53,444 nt of DNA from Candidatus Micrarchaeota archaeon CG10_big_fil_rev_8_21_14_0_10_45_29 (GTDB taxonomy: Archaea > Micrarchaeota > Micrarchaeia > Anstonellales > Anstonellaceae). Below are positions 33,136-42,961 of the stretch, piece after piece. The notes under the pieces were generated by a model, which was given only the letters and a program-made list of their open reading frames with translations, ran no database searches and was not told the origin of the DNA. The position numbers and the translations under genes were made by a program. Numbering within the stretch: the stretch's first letter is position 1; every line of letters starts with the position of its first letter. The stretch lies in contig PFCD01000001.1 in assembly GCA_002778455.1 (NCBI GenBank), forward strand, positions 1 to 53,444, written 5' to 3'.

Positions 33136-34557
33136 ATGGCTAAAGCAAAAAAGCTCGGCGCAGCGGGGAAAAACGCGCGCATTATAAGCATGTTCGCGCT
33201 CGCCCTCATAAACGTGGCGGCGATTGCTTCTTTGAGGGGGCTTCCCTCAATGGCCGAATACGGGCTCTCATCCGTCTTTTTCTATTGCCTGGCGGCATTA
33301 ACCTTTTTCATTCCCGCAGCCCTTGTATCCGCAGAGCTTGCAACCGGCTGGCCAAAAGAGGGCGGCGTATATGCATGGGTAAAGGAGGCATTTGGCGAGA
33401 ATTTCGGGTTTCTTGCAATATGGATACAATGGATACAAAACGTTATCTGGTACCCTACAGCCCTCTCTTTCACTGCCGCAACTTTAGCATTTGCATTCAA
33501 CCCCGCGCTTGCCTCAAACAGCATTTTCATGTTCGCAATAATTCTCATAGTTTATTGGGGCGCAACCTTGCTTAATTTGAGGGGAATGGCCCTCTCCTCA
33601 AAAATAACTTCGCTTGGCGCCATGGGGGGCACGATAATTCCGGGCACCCTCATAATAATTCTTGCAATAGCATGGCTTTTGGGCCCAAACCCTGTGCAAA
33701 CAGAAATATCATTCGGCGCACTATTTCCCGACATGGAAAGCATCTCAAGCATAGTATTGGCTGTAAGCGTGCTTCTCTCATTTGCGGGAATTGAAATGTC
33801 TGCGGTGCATGCAAGGGAAGTAAAAAATCCCAAAAAGGACTTTCCGCGCGCAATATTTCTCTCTGTTGCAATAATACTTGTGGTATTTATTTTGGGCACT
33901 CTGGCAATTTCAATAGTGGTGCCTGCAAAAAGCATAAGCTTGGTTGCGGGGGTAATGCAGTCCTTTAGCATATTTTTAAAAGCATATAATCTGGCATGGC
34001 TTATTCCCATAATATCCCTTATGATAGCGGGCGGCGCAATAGGGCAGGTATCCACATGGATTGCAGGGCCCAGCAGGGGAATGCTAACAACCGCAAAAGG
34101 CGGGTGCCTCCCAAAATTCCTCTCAAAAACAAATTCTGCCGGCATGCCGATAAACATGCTTATTATTCAGGGGGCAATTGTAACAATCCTTGCAACCGTA
34201 TTTCTTTTCATGCCCGACGTGAGCTCATCCTACTGGATTCTCACAGCGCTTACCGCAATAGTTTACCTTGTGATGTATGTGATAATGTTTTCAGCCGCAA
34301 TAAAGCTTCGCTACAGCTCGCCAAAAGTAAAGCGCGCATACTGCGTGCCCGGAGGCAAATTGGGGATGTGGGCAGTCGCCGGGCTTGGAATCGCCTCATC
34401 TCTTATCGGAATAGCAGTGGGCTTTTTCCCCCCAGCGCAGGAGAAAATCGGCAACTTTCTCTTTTATGAGGGCTTTCTTATCTGTGGGGCAATATTGCTT
34501 GTGGGCGCGCCCCTTCTCATACATTATGCAATGAAGGGAAAAAATAGGGGGAGATGA
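33136..34557 (+). CDS. gadC: Amino acid antiporter, GadC-like (APC family)
   Basis: A 473-residue transporter with about twelve membrane helices. The first helix region [17 protein letters not shown] matches the unwound TM1 motif of the glutamate/GABA antiporter GadC, and [16 protein letters not shown] is the usual APC segment before TM3. It would import glutamate and export GABA, consuming a cytoplasmic proton together with the decarboxylase encoded next. The reading frames overlap by 4 bp (ATGA), strong evidence of coupling. The protein stops right after the last helix and lacks the C-terminal plug that closes E. coli GadC at neutral pH, so pH gating must differ. Confidence 0.87.
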   Translation: MAKAKKLGAAGKNARIISMFALALINVAAIASLRGLPSMAEYGLSSVFFYCLAALTFFIPAALVSAELATGWPKEGGVYAWVKEAFGENFGFLAIWIQWIQNVIWYPTALSFTAATLAFAFNPALASNSIFMFAIILIVYWGATLLNLRGMALSSKITSLGAMGGTIIPGTLIIILAIAWLLGPNPVQTEISFGALFPDMESISSIVLAVSVLLSFAGIEMSAVHAREVKNPKKDFPRAIFLSVAIILVVFILGTLAISIVVPAKSISLVAGVMQSFSIFLKAYNLAWLIPIISLMIAGGAIGQVSTWIAGPSRGMLTTAKGGCLPKFLSKTNSAGMPINMLIIQGAIVTILATVFLFMPDVSSSYWILTALTAIVYLVMYVIMFSAAIKLRYSSPKVKRAYCVPGGKLGMWAVAGLGIASSLIGIAVGFFPPAQEKIGNFLFYEGFLICGAILLVGAPLLIHYAMKGKNRGR

Positions 34558-35927
34558 AAATGAAAAAGAAAATCGACTCAATCGCAAGCACCTATTCTAC
34601 AAGGTATTTCTCAAGCCCGATACCAAAATACAAAATGCCTGAAGGGGAAATGCCGCCCGATGCGGCATACCAGCTTATACACGATGAGCTGAACCTTGAC
34701 GGGCGCGTGCCGCTGAACCTTGCAAGCTTTGTCACCACCTGGATGGAGCCGCAGGCAAACAAATTAATCGCGGAAAACATAAACAAAAATTTCATAGACC
34801 ATGACGAATACCTGCAGTCGGCGGAAATTGAGAGGCGCTGCATAAGCATGCTTGCAGGGCTCTACAATTCTCCCAACGCAAAAGCATCTCCCGGTGCAAG
34901 CACCCTCGGCTCCTCCGAGGCGATAATGCTTGCTTTGCTTGCCCACAAATTTCGCTGGAAAGAGAGGATGAAAAAAAAGGGAAAAAGCGCCTCAAAGCCC
35001 AACATAGTGATGGGCGCGGACGTGCACACTGTATGGGATAAATTCGCGCGCTATTTTGACGTGGAGCCGCGCATAATCCCAATGAAAAAGGGGAAATACA
35101 CAATAAACGCAGCAGACGTTGCAAAGCTTGTTGATGAGAACACAATTTGCGTGGGCGCAATACTTTGCACAACTTTTAGCGGGCAAATGGATGAAATAGA
35201 AAAAATCAACGGCTTTTTAATAAAATTAAAAAAGAAAAAGGGCTGGGACATACCCATGCACGTGGACGCGGCATCCGGCGGCTTTATTGCGCCCTTTTTG
35301 CATCCAAGCATGAAATGGGATTTTCGGCTTGAGAGGGTAAAATCCATAAACGTCTCAGGGCACAAATTCGGGCTTGTTTACCCCGGGCTCGGGTGGGTTA
35401 TTTTCAGGGAAAAAGCCGATTTGCCAGATGAGCTTGTGTTTTATGTGAATTATTTGGGCGGGGAGATGCCCACATTCACGCTCAACTTCTCAAAGGGAAG
35501 CTCAACGGTAATAGCACAGTATTACAACCTCATACGCTTAGGGAAAAGCGGATACAAAAAAATAATGCAAAGCATCATGCAAAACACGCATTATCTGGCA
35601 AAAAAGCTGCATGCAAGCGGGCGTTTTTCCCTTTTGTGCACCCCGATTTTCCCGGTAGTGGCGCTAAAGCTTGCGGCAGGGAGAAAATACAGCGTCTTTG
35701 ACGTCTCGCAGAAGCTGCGCGAGCGCGGCTGGATTGTGCCCGCATATTCTCTTCCGGCAGGCGCGCAGGAAGAGAAAATTTTGCGCATAGTAATAAAAGA
35801 GAATTTCGGGCGCGACATGGCGGACTTGCTTTGCGCGGACGTTGAGGCGGCATGCGATCTGCTTGAAGGGAAAGCTTCCAAAGAGAAGCCCGTGCACAAG
35901 AGGAAAGGCAAGCACCACATATGCTAG
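34554..35927 (+). CDS. gadB: Glutamate decarboxylase
   Basis: A 457-residue pyridoxal phosphate enzyme converting glutamate to GABA and CO2 with use of a proton. The match to E. coli-type GadB is detailed: [16 protein letters not shown], then [31 protein letters not shown] with the PLP-pairing Asp, and [10 protein letters not shown] with the Schiff-base Lys near residue 271. It ends [10 protein letters not shown], placing histidines where E. coli GadB has its pH-sensing C-terminal His. This is the bacterial/eukaryal GAD type rather than the archaeal tyrosine/aspartate decarboxylase MfnA. It overlaps the antiporter gene by 4 bp and forms an acid-resistance pair with it. Confidence 0.94.
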   Translation: MKMKKKIDSIASTYSTRYFSSPIPKYKMPEGEMPPDAAYQLIHDELNLDGRVPLNLASFVTTWMEPQANKLIAENINKNFIDHDEYLQSAEIERRCISMLAGLYNSPNAKASPGASTLGSSEAIMLALLAHKFRWKERMKKKGKSASKPNIVMGADVHTVWDKFARYFDVEPRIIPMKKGKYTINAADVAKLVDENTICVGAILCTTFSGQMDEIEKINGFLIKLKKKKGWDIPMHVDAASGGFIAPFLHPSMKWDFRLERVKSINVSGHKFGLVYPGLGWVIFREKADLPDELVFYVNYLGGEMPTFTLNFSKGSSTVIAQYYNLIRLGKSGYKKIMQSIMQNTHYLAKKLHASGRFSLLCTPIFPVVALKLAAGRKYSVFDVSQKLRERGWIVPAYSLPAGAQEEKILRIVIKENFGRDMADLLCADVEAACDLLEGKASKEKPVHKRKGKHHIC

Positions 35928-35972
35928 CGCGCAGGCGATAACCTATATTAATGCTACTTTCCTTCTTTTTTA

Positions 35973-36815
35973 GTGGCTAGGCGAAAGATAGGCAAAAAAA
36001 GAGGCGCAAAAAAGAAAATAACAGCAAAAGAGGCAGCTTTGCCAAGGCAGAAAAAAAGGGCAGAAAGCGCGCGAAAAAAAAGCGCAAAAGCCCGCCCGGC
36101 AGAAAAAAGAAAAATTTTCTTTAGCAAGGGCGCAAAATCAAATTCAAGGAAAAAAACAAACGCAAAAGAGGAAAGCCACTCTCACTTTGCAAACCCTATG
36201 GGCGTTGAGCTGCCCAAAATGCCAAAGTCGTATCTCTCGTTCGAGAGCACAAAAAAAATATTAAAATACAAGCGCCTTCAATATTCGCTCTGGGGGGTGG
36301 CAGTGGCGCTCTCAATTTTCCTTCTTCTCTCTGTGGCAACAACTGAAATACTCTCAGAATTTCAGATATTTCCCCACCCTTCCCCCGAGCATTTGAAAGT
36401 TTTGGAATATGCGGACATGCTTGCAATAGGCATTATTCTCATAGAGCTTGGCACCGGATTCAGGCAGGCAAAAAACAAGATTCTTTTCCTAAAACACAAC
36501 TGGCTTGCAATAATTGCCATATTTCCTTTCGGCGCATTTGTGCGCACGGGAAGAATTTTTGAAGGGCTTTATATTCTGGAGGAGCTCTCGCTTTTGCGCC
36601 CGTTGCAGGCGGCAACAAAATTTCGCGAATTGCAGCTTCTTATTCCTGCAATAGAATTTCCTGCAGAATTTACTCTTCTTGATGACGCAATTCCTTTCCT
36701 CTCACGCACTCTTTCCCGCACTTTTGCAGCCTTCTCCCCAATTTTGAGGGCACTATCTTCTGCGATTCGCGCCGCCTCCTCGTCGGCAGCCCTTTTTTTC
36801 TCATTTTTAAAATAG
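35973..36815 (+). CDS. Voltage-sensor-like membrane protein without pore
   Basis: A 280-residue protein starting with GTG at 35973; a TATA-like CCTATATTAA about 30 nt upstream supports a leaderless start. Residues 1-75 are extremely basic (Lys/Arg/Ala-rich), suggesting nucleic acid or membrane-surface contact. About four hydrophobic helices follow (residues 105-215). ILIELGTGFRQAKNKILFLK, followed by HNWLAIIAIFP, recalls the S2-S3 segments of voltage-gated K channels, and LLRPLQAATKFRELQLL recalls S4. There is no selectivity filter or S5-S6. The C-terminus is an Ala/Ser-rich helix. Function unknown. Confidence 0.55.
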   Translation: MARRKIGKKRGAKKKITAKEAALPRQKKRAESARKKSAKARPAEKRKIFFSKGAKSNSRKKTNAKEESHSHFANPMGVELPKMPKSYLSFESTKKILKYKRLQYSLWGVAVALSIFLLLSVATTEILSEFQIFPHPSPEHLKVLEYADMLAIGIILIELGTGFRQAKNKILFLKHNWLAIIAIFPFGAFVRTGRIFEGLYILEELSLLRPLQAATKFRELQLLIPAIEFPAEFTLLDDAIPFLSRTLSRTFAAFSPILRALSSAIRAASSSAALFFSFLK

Positions 36816-36903
36816 AATTTAAGCCATGCCGCCAATACGCCGCATGCCAAACCTCCCTTGCAAAATAAATTAAGCTTATAAGCATCCTTTGAGCGAGAAT
36901 TTT

Positions 36904-37947
36904 ATGAAAATAGCAACTTTCACTCTGGCTTTTGCATCAGTTTTCTCACTTTTATTAATTGCAGGGTGCGTAGGGGGGGAGGAATCTCCAGCCGCCCCGG
37001 CATACAATCCCAATCCCGCTCTGGATGCGCCTCTCTTTGATACAAATACCAGCGCCCCTTCATACCAATACGCGCCCACAAGCCAGCTGGAAATAGCATT
37101 TATAGATGTGGGGTACGGGGATGCGACATTAATTCGCTCGCAAGGCAAATCCATCCTTTTTGACGCGGGGCCGGATGCAAATGCTGATGCTCTTGGCAAT
37201 TATTTGAGAAAAGCGGGAGTGCAAAAAATAGATATTTTAATTCTTTCATCAGATGACCCCCTCTTTATCAACGGGGCGCCGGAAATCTTGCGCACCTTTG
37301 AAGTGGGTGAAATATGGTCAAACGGGCATATATACAGCGGCGCAAACTGGGAAAAAATATCCGGCCTGGCGGAGGATATTCCGATAAGCGACGTGGAATA
37401 TGCAAATTCATTTGAGGATGGAAATTTCACCCTTACCGTGCTAAACCCTTTCCCCGGGCTTAAAAATACGGATTACTCTGACATGGATTCAATAGTGCTA
37501 AAGGCGCAATATGAAAACTTTTGCGCGGTTCTTTTTAGCAACTCCGAAGCATCCGGCGCAGTCGGCAGCGACGGAGGCACGGTATTTGGCGGAGTTGACA
37601 ACAGAATTTTAAACGGCCCCATTTCTATAGAGGGGTGCAAAGTGCTAAAAGTATCCCACCACGGCTCAGGCAATTCCGCATCTTTTCAGCTTCTTGAGAG
37701 AATGAAGCCCGAAGTTGCAATAATAAGCGTTGGAAAAAGCCCAGCCAACACAAAATACCCTGACACAACCCTTTTGCGCCGCCTTCTTCTAAAAAATATG
37801 AATATATATACAACAGACAAGCTTGGCACCATAACTATAAAATCCGACGGACAGGGTTATGAGGCGCAAACCGAGCTTGCACGCGACACTTCCTACATTG
37901 CATTCATAAACAACATCGCGTATGGCAAGCAAAGCTATTTCAACTAA
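36904..37947 (+). CDS. Lipoprotein with ComEC-like metallo-beta-lactamase fold
   Basis: A 347-residue protein. The ATG at 36904 is chosen over an in-frame TTG at 36889 because GCTTATAAGC lies about 28 nt upstream. The N-terminus ends in the lipobox LIAGC, followed by a Pro/Asn-rich tether. The fold is that of the ComEC/Rec2 C-terminal domain: IDVGYGDATLI, ILFDAGP, then LKVSHHGSGNS and AIISVGKSP. The main metal motif, normally THxDxDHxGG, reads LSSDDPLFINGA, so its histidines are lost. It may bind rather than cleave nucleic acid or nucleotides outside the membrane. No ComEC channel is adjacent. Confidence 0.75.
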   Translation: MKIATFTLAFASVFSLLLIAGCVGGEESPAAPAYNPNPALDAPLFDTNTSAPSYQYAPTSQLEIAFIDVGYGDATLIRSQGKSILFDAGPDANADALGNYLRKAGVQKIDILILSSDDPLFINGAPEILRTFEVGEIWSNGHIYSGANWEKISGLAEDIPISDVEYANSFEDGNFTLTVLNPFPGLKNTDYSDMDSIVLKAQYENFCAVLFSNSEASGAVGSDGGTVFGGVDNRILNGPISIEGCKVLKVSHHGSGNSASFQLLERMKPEVAIISVGKSPANTKYPDTTLLRRLLLKNMNIYTTDKLGTITIKSDGQGYEAQTELARDTSYIAFINNIAYGKQSYFN

Positions 37948-37969
37948 AAAATATTTTTTGCAAGCCCTT

Positions 37970-38362
37970 TCACTTCCCAAGTATTTGCTCAAAAGGCAAA
38001 GAGAATTTTCTTGCATCTTTTAATGAGATTGAAAAAGATTTGGGATTCTCCTTCAAATGCTCAAGGCGCACAAAAAGCCATTCTCCCCCTCTTATCCTCC
38101 AGGAAACATAAGTAGTAATATTTGTGTTTTCCTGCCATTTTTTCAGGTATATCACCTGCTCGCGCCTTAATTGCAAATTCTCTGCGCTAACATGCTTGCA
38201 CTCAAACCCATATTGCTCTATTCCCTTAAATGCAAGCACATCCGGGCATGGGGTGCCGCCTCCGGAGCCGGCGGCGCGTATAACAGAGAAGCCCTGCGCC
38301 AGCATTTTTCCTGCCAATTCATTCTCAGCCCTGCTTCCTTTCTTATAAGTGCCAAATGCCAT
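37970..38362 (-). CDS. hjc: Holliday junction resolvase Hjc
   Basis: A 130-residue archaeal resolvase that cuts four-way DNA junctions in recombination. Catalytic residues are visible: Glu13 in KGSRAENELA, Asp41 in GTPCPDVLAFK, and Glu54/Lys56 in GFECKH. The length and the order of motifs are normal for the family. It converges with the ComEC-like lipoprotein gene (22-nt gap). No other recombination gene is nearby. Confidence 0.94.
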   Translation of the reverse strand: MAFGTYKKGSRAENELAGKMLAQGFSVIRAAGSGGGTPCPDVLAFKGIEQYGFECKHVSAENLQLRREQVIYLKKWQENTNITTYVSWRIRGGEWLFVRLEHLKENPKSFSISLKDARKFSLPFEQILGK

Positions 38363-38426
38363 AAATTAGCTTTGCACCAATAGGTTAAAAGCTTTGATTT
38401 GCTTATATCTGCGGGAGGGGTTGTAT

Positions 38427-38867
38427 ATGCGATTTAAGGTAAATATATCCGAATGCATGACTGAGGGAGTGCACACGCTTGATGTGGGTGACTCGGCTCT
38501 TGCCGCAGCAAAACTGCTAAAAGAGAAGGAAGTCGGCTCCATAATAATAACCGACGGGGGGGATGCCGTCGGAATTTTGACCGAGCGCGACATCATTTAC
38601 AAGATAGTCGCCGCAGGGCAGGATGCAAAAAAAGTAAAGCTAAAAGACGTAATGTCCTCGCCGCTCAAAGCCATAAGCACCTCAAACACTGTGCAGGATG
38701 CGGCGCTTGCAATGAAAGAAAACAAGATAAAGCGCCTGCCTGTCCTTGACAAATCCGGAAAGCTTGTCGGCATAGTAAGCGAGGGGGATTTGCTTCGCGT
38801 ATACCCGGGAATAGTTGACATAATGGCGGAAAGCCCGCACATGCGCGGCATGGGCGAAACTGATTAA
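38427..38867 (+). CDS. Tandem CBS-domain protein
   Basis: A 146-residue protein made of two CBS domains, which together bind adenine nucleotides or related ligands. CBS1 covers about residues 6-65 (DSALAAAKLLKEKEVGSIII, then GILTERDII) and CBS2 about 72-130 (TVQDAALAMKENKIKRLPV, then LVGIVSEGDLL). The start at 38427 follows a GGGAGGGG ribosome binding site by about 7 nt; a longer frame would begin before that site. The partner or regulated target is unknown. Confidence 0.9.
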   Translation: MRFKVNISECMTEGVHTLDVGDSALAAAKLLKEKEVGSIIITDGGDAVGILTERDIIYKIVAAGQDAKKVKLKDVMSSPLKAISTSNTVQDAALAMKENKIKRLPVLDKSGKLVGIVSEGDLLRVYPGIVDIMAESPHMRGMGETD

Positions 38868-38896
38868 TTTTTCTTTTTTATTATTTTTCCTTTTCC

Positions 38897-39964
38897 TTAA
38901 GCAGAAATTTTATTTACTGCCAAAAGCATCTTTGCCTGCTCATTTTTGGCAAGGGAGGGGTTTGCCTTTGAAATTGTTTCCAAAAACCAGCTTACCAGCC
39001 TCTCATTTGAGGTGCCCCACAGCGCGCATTTTGCCACAATTTCGTGCACCTGCACGCGCGAGATTTTCACCTTTGAGCCCACATCAAACACGTCCGAATT
39101 ATTGATGCATTTTACATAGCTCTCAATTGCCATAAAAAGAGGTATAAGGCAAAACATTCTCACTTTTAGCGCATTTTGGGGCAAAGAAATAATATAGCGC
39201 ATGCCCGAATACAAATATTCAAGCGCATTCTCTATCTCCTCATTTAGCACCTTCATAGCCATCTGCCGATTCTCTTTTTTCAAAAGCGCCTCATAATCAA
39301 GGGAATGCTTCTCAAGCACTTTTTTGGGCCAATAATAGCGGCGCGAGGGGATGTCGGATGCCACATCGCGCAAAATATTTACTTTCTGCAGCGCAAGCCC
39401 GAATTTTTTTGCATACACCTGCAATTCCTTCCTTGTTTTCTGCGTGATTATCCTGTTATGGTATAGCAAATCATTGAATAAATATCCCACAACCCCTGCA
39501 ACATAATAGCTGTATCTGTCCTGGTCCGCAAATGTGCGAATAGGGCGGTTTTGGAATTCATACATCCCTTCCGCCATCACCTTGCCCCATTTTATTATGC
39601 TTGCGCGCGCGCCCTTTGGCAGCGAATAGTAAGCCCTTGTTATGGCAGGCAAATTCTGCAAAAGCTCTTTTTCATAGGTGCATTCAATTTCTGCCAGCAT
39701 TCTTGCGCGCATCTTTCCCACCTGCGCCATATCAACACTTTTTTGCGAAAGAAGGGAGACAAACCCCCCAAAAAGTTCTTTTTTTTGCGGAGAAGGGCAA
39801 TCCTCTATGGTGTCGATTACCCTGTAAATTATGTATGAGAGCATCATCTGGTCTGCCATCGGCTGGGGCAGAACTTTTATCGCCAAGGAAAAGCTTCGCG
39901 AGACGCGGGGGAGCATATCCCAGCAATTAGCCATGTCATTGCTTATTTTAGAAGCGCCTATCAT
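38897..39964 (-). CDS. Squalene/phytoene synthase family protein
   Basis: A 355-residue head-to-head prenyl transferase. The first aspartate motif is DTIED (residues 51-55), followed later by YYVAGVVGYLFNDLL. The second region LQKVNILRDVASDI carries the QKxNxxRDxxxD pattern, closer to squalene synthase than to CrtB, and RRYYWP follows. It would join two farnesyl or geranylgeranyl diphosphates. There is no C-terminal membrane anchor, as expected for a prokaryotic form. No other isoprenoid or carotenoid gene lies nearby, so the product cannot be assigned; a membrane isoprenoid such as squalene is plausible. Confidence 0.88.
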   Translation of the reverse strand: MIGASKISNDMANCWDMLPRVSRSFSLAIKVLPQPMADQMMLSYIIYRVIDTIEDCPSPQKKELFGGFVSLLSQKSVDMAQVGKMRARMLAEIECTYEKELLQNLPAITRAYYSLPKGARASIIKWGKVMAEGMYEFQNRPIRTFADQDRYSYYVAGVVGYLFNDLLYHNRIITQKTRKELQVYAKKFGLALQKVNILRDVASDIPSRRYYWPKKVLEKHSLDYEALLKKENRQMAMKVLNEEIENALEYLYSGMRYIISLPQNALKVRMFCLIPLFMAIESYVKCINNSDVFDVGSKVKISRVQVHEIVAKCALWGTSNERLVSWFLETISKANPSLAKNEQAKMLLAVNKISA

Positions 39965-40017
39965 CAGTTTCTAAACCACAGCCATAGTATTTAAATCTTC
40001 TATGCATTCTCACTTCG

Positions 40018-41319
40018 GTGCATAAATTGAAAAATTGCGTAAAATTTGATTTTTCCGGGTGCGGCATCGGCTCAAAGGCTCTTTTGGCTCAGGCGAAAAA
40101 AAGCTCAAAATATGTGCAAGAGCTCGCAAGTGTTGCAAAGGCGTGCGACTGGTCGAATCCAGCATGCTCGATTATTCTTCCAAACGAGAGAAAATTTTTC
40201 AAGCAATCAGTTTCTCTTGCCCAAAAATTTTCCCACTGCTCGCTTCTAATAGTTGTGGGCATAGGCGGCTCGAATCTGGGCGCAATGGCGGTGTTGCAGG
40301 CAATAGGGGGGCCATACAGCCGCCTTCTCTCAACGCCCCAAGTGCTTTTTGCAGACACCTGCGACCCGCGAAGCATATCGCAAATAATTGCCATAGGGAA
40401 AAAGCACGCGAGGGAGGGAAATGAAATTTTAATAAACATAATAACAAAAAGCGGGCGCACAATAGAGACAATCTCAAATTTCGGGGCAATTTACTCGGAG
40501 CTAAAAAAAGAGGGCGGCAAAATAAGCGTTGTCGCCACAAGTGATGAGGGCAGCGAATTTTTGCGCGCATGCGTGGAGGAGGGGCACGAAACCCTTTCCA
40601 TCCCAAAAAAAGTGGGCGGAAGGTTTTCTGTATTTTCAAACGCGGGGCTTTTTCCACTTACTTTGGCGGGAGTTGACACAAGCTCGCTTCTTGCCGGCGC
40701 AAAGGAGGGGCTGTCCCAATCCCTCTCAAAAAACATGAAAAAAAACCCCGCGGCGCAAATGGCTTCATTTTTGCATTTGCAAAGCATGAAGGGAAAAAAC
40801 ATCCATGCATTCTTTTTCTTCTCAAACAGCATGCGAGCCCTGGGGCTTTGGAGCCGCCAGCTTTTGGCTGAAAGCGTGGGGAAAGAGCGAACCCTCTCGG
40901 GAAAAAAAATAAATTTTGGAATAACTCCCATGCTCTCAACAGGCACAACCGATTTGCACTCAATGGCGCAATTGTATTTGGCAGGGCCTGCTGACAAGGC
41001 GTTTTTGCTTGCCAATGTAAAAAATTTCGGGGCGCACTTTGAGGGCGCAAGCCCTCTCTCGCATTTTGCGCCCAAAAAAGCAAATTCCCCCGCCCGCGCG
41101 ATGGAGGCAATTTACGCGGGCGTGCGCTCCGCGTTCAAAAAGGAAAAATTGCCTTTTGCGCAGGCGCAATTTTCGGGGCTAAATGAATTTTGCGTGGGGC
41201 AGTATATGCAGGTGCAAATGTGCTCCACCATGCTTCTTGCAAACATGCTAAATTTAAACGCCTTTGACCAGCCGGCTGTGGAAAAATACAAAACAGAGGC
41301 AATGCGGCTTTTGAAATAA
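40018..41319 (+). CDS. pgi: Glucose-6-phosphate isomerase
   Basis: A 433-residue enzyme interconverting glucose 6-phosphate and fructose 6-phosphate, of the PGI superfamily rather than the cupin type of many Euryarchaeota. Motifs are VVGIGGSNLGA (near residue 80), ITKSGRTIETI (near 142), and FEGASPLSHF near residue 345. The length suits the shorter bacterial/archaeal PGI. The start is GTG at 40018; TAGTATTTAAAT lies about 25 nt upstream, supporting a leaderless transcript, and a nearby ATG is out of frame. It converges with the sugar kinase that acts one step earlier. Confidence 0.94.
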   Translation: MHKLKNCVKFDFSGCGIGSKALLAQAKKSSKYVQELASVAKACDWSNPACSIILPNERKFFKQSVSLAQKFSHCSLLIVVGIGGSNLGAMAVLQAIGGPYSRLLSTPQVLFADTCDPRSISQIIAIGKKHAREGNEILINIITKSGRTIETISNFGAIYSELKKEGGKISVVATSDEGSEFLRACVEEGHETLSIPKKVGGRFSVFSNAGLFPLTLAGVDTSSLLAGAKEGLSQSLSKNMKKNPAAQMASFLHLQSMKGKNIHAFFFFSNSMRALGLWSRQLLAESVGKERTLSGKKINFGITPMLSTGTTDLHSMAQLYLAGPADKAFLLANVKNFGAHFEGASPLSHFAPKKANSPARAMEAIYAGVRSAFKKEKLPFAQAQFSGLNEFCVGQYMQVQMCSTMLLANMLNLNAFDQPAVEKYKTEAMRLLK

Positions 41320-41395
41320 TATTTATTCAATAAAAGCCTTCCAAGCAAGCCAACCTCAAATTTCCCGCAGGGATAAAAATTTTTCTTTAGCCTTT

Positions 41396-42331
41396 TTACA
41401 AGCCCAAGAAGCTATTTATTTTCCTCTCTTTTTTGCATAAAAGAAGCGCCCCTGCAAGTGAAGGGTTTTTGAGGGAACATTTTGTTATTCTCACTTTTTT
41501 TGCAGGCTCTATTGCATTTTGGGAAAAAGTGCGCATCACCTGCTTTTTGTGCTTTCCCATATAAGCATTTGAAAGAGAGCCTGCCACAATTATTTCTTTT
41601 GGGTTTAGCGCGTTTGCAATATTTGCCATCCCAACCCCGAAAAATTCTGCCGCCTCTCCCGCCACTTTTTTTTCCAAAGCGCTTTTCGACTCAAAAATTT
41701 CTTTCGCGCTTTTCTTGCGGAGGATTTTACTTTTGTTCGCGCCATTTCTCCTTACCACGGAATCAAATTTCTTTTCAATTCCTTTTCCGCCGCAAATTTG
41801 CTCCCACTCAAAAAAATTCTTGCTTCCCGCCACGCCGGCAGAAATCTTATTTGCGCCCCCGCCAAAATAAAGAAATTTCATATGTCCGAATTCCCCTGCA
41901 CAATTTCCGCTTCCTCTCACAAGCCTCCCTCCCCTCACAATGGCGCCGCCTATGCCGCTTCCGGGCATTACAAGCGCAAAATCATCATCTTTTTTCATGC
42001 CCCTTTTGCGCCAAAGCGCAAGGGCGGCGCATTTGGCATCATTCTCAACAAATATTTTTGCGCCTCCCGCCTTGCCAAGTTCTGCCTTAACATCGATATT
42101 TTTTACTCCGCAAATGTTTGGCAAAAGAGAAGCCTTTTCTTTTTGCACAAACCCGGGAAGGCAAACGCCAACTTCCCGTGCCCCGGAAACTTTTATTATT
42201 TTTTTTAAAATAAGAAGAAGCTTTTTTGAATGCGGAGTATTTATTTTCGCGCCTTTTTCTATTTTGCCTCCCCTTGAGAGCGCCCATTCTATTTTTGTGG
42301 CGCCCACGTCTATTCCAAGGGTTTTTTCCAT
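41396..42331 (-). CDS. ROK-family sugar kinase
   Basis: A 311-residue ROK kinase, probably a glucokinase given the neighbouring glucose-6-phosphate isomerase. The phosphate-binding loop is LGIDVGATKIEWAL at the N-terminus; IFVENDAKCAAL carries the catalytic Asp, and GSGIGGAIVRGG follows. The usual zinc-site CxCGxxGC motif of many ROK kinases is not seen; the GEFGH segment is kept, with a shortened region after it. The ATG at 42331 is preferred over a TTG at 42352 because TTTAATTAAG lies about 25-28 nt upstream. Confidence 0.85.
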   Translation of the reverse strand: MEKTLGIDVGATKIEWALSRGGKIEKGAKINTPHSKKLLLILKKIIKVSGAREVGVCLPGFVQKEKASLLPNICGVKNIDVKAELGKAGGAKIFVENDAKCAALALWRKRGMKKDDDFALVMPGSGIGGAIVRGGRLVRGSGNCAGEFGHMKFLYFGGGANKISAGVAGSKNFFEWEQICGGKGIEKKFDSVVRRNGANKSKILRKKSAKEIFESKSALEKKVAGEAAEFFGVGMANIANALNPKEIIVAGSLSNAYMGKHKKQVMRTFSQNAIEPAKKVRITKCSLKNPSLAGALLLCKKERKINSFLGL

Positions 42332-42410
42332 ATCTTTCGCCTTCACACACAACTTAATTAAAGCAATGCCGGCGGTCCCGCGCCCTATCCCACAAAGGGG
42401 CTCTCCAGGC

Positions 42411-42929
42411 TTATTTTTTCCCGGGCATTTTCTTTTTCATAACCATTTTCAGGCTGCATGCGCAGTTTCCCCTCTCCTGCGGCACCCCTCCTTCGCAATA
42501 TTTTTTAAAATGCTCAAAAAAACAGGGATGCTCCCCAAACAAATCCACAAAACGCACGAATTTTTCCATTTTTCTCATGCTTTGCGCCGAGAGCCCGCTC
42601 TCAAGCACATGGGAATCCTTTTCCACTAGATGCGCGGGAACCCCTATGCGGGAGAGAAACCTTTTGAAAACATTTGCCCTTGCGGTAAGGGATTTTACAA
42701 CTCCCGCGCCTTCGGGCGCAAGCATCGCACCCTGGTACTTCCTGTATGTAATAAGGCTCTTTTTCTCCAAGTTGTCCAGCATGTTTGTTACCGAAGGCGA
42801 GCGCACCTTTAGCACCTTTGCGATGTCTCCGGTGCTCGCAACTCCCTTGTTTTTTGAAATCTGGTATATTGCAAGCAGGTAATTTTGCTCGGCGCGGCTT
42901 CCAGCAGCCGTTTCAATTAGTTTTGACAT
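42411..42929 (-). CDS. DtxR/MntR-family metal-dependent regulator
   Basis: A 172-residue protein with a winged helix (LLAIYQISKN, then STGDIAKVLKVRSPSVTNMLDNLEKKSLITY) and a metal-binding/dimerisation domain (VFKRFLSRIGVPAHLVEKDSHVLE). The usual E..EH metal ligands are shifted to EKDSHVLE, and cysteines near the end (EHPCFFEHFKKYCEG, then CACS) may add metal sites. There is no SH3-like C-terminal domain. It lies divergent to the cysteine-motif gene pair across a palindromic operator, so it probably represses both directions in response to Mn(II) or Fe(II). Confidence 0.82.
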   Translation of the reverse strand: MSKLIETAAGSRAEQNYLLAIYQISKNKGVASTGDIAKVLKVRSPSVTNMLDNLEKKSLITYRKYQGAMLAPEGAGVVKSLTARANVFKRFLSRIGVPAHLVEKDSHVLESGLSAQSMRKMEKFVRFVDLFGEHPCFFEHFKKYCEGGVPQERGNCACSLKMVMKKKMPGKK

Positions 42930-42961
42930 GCCTTTATTTGCTCCCCAGCGCTTATAAAAGT

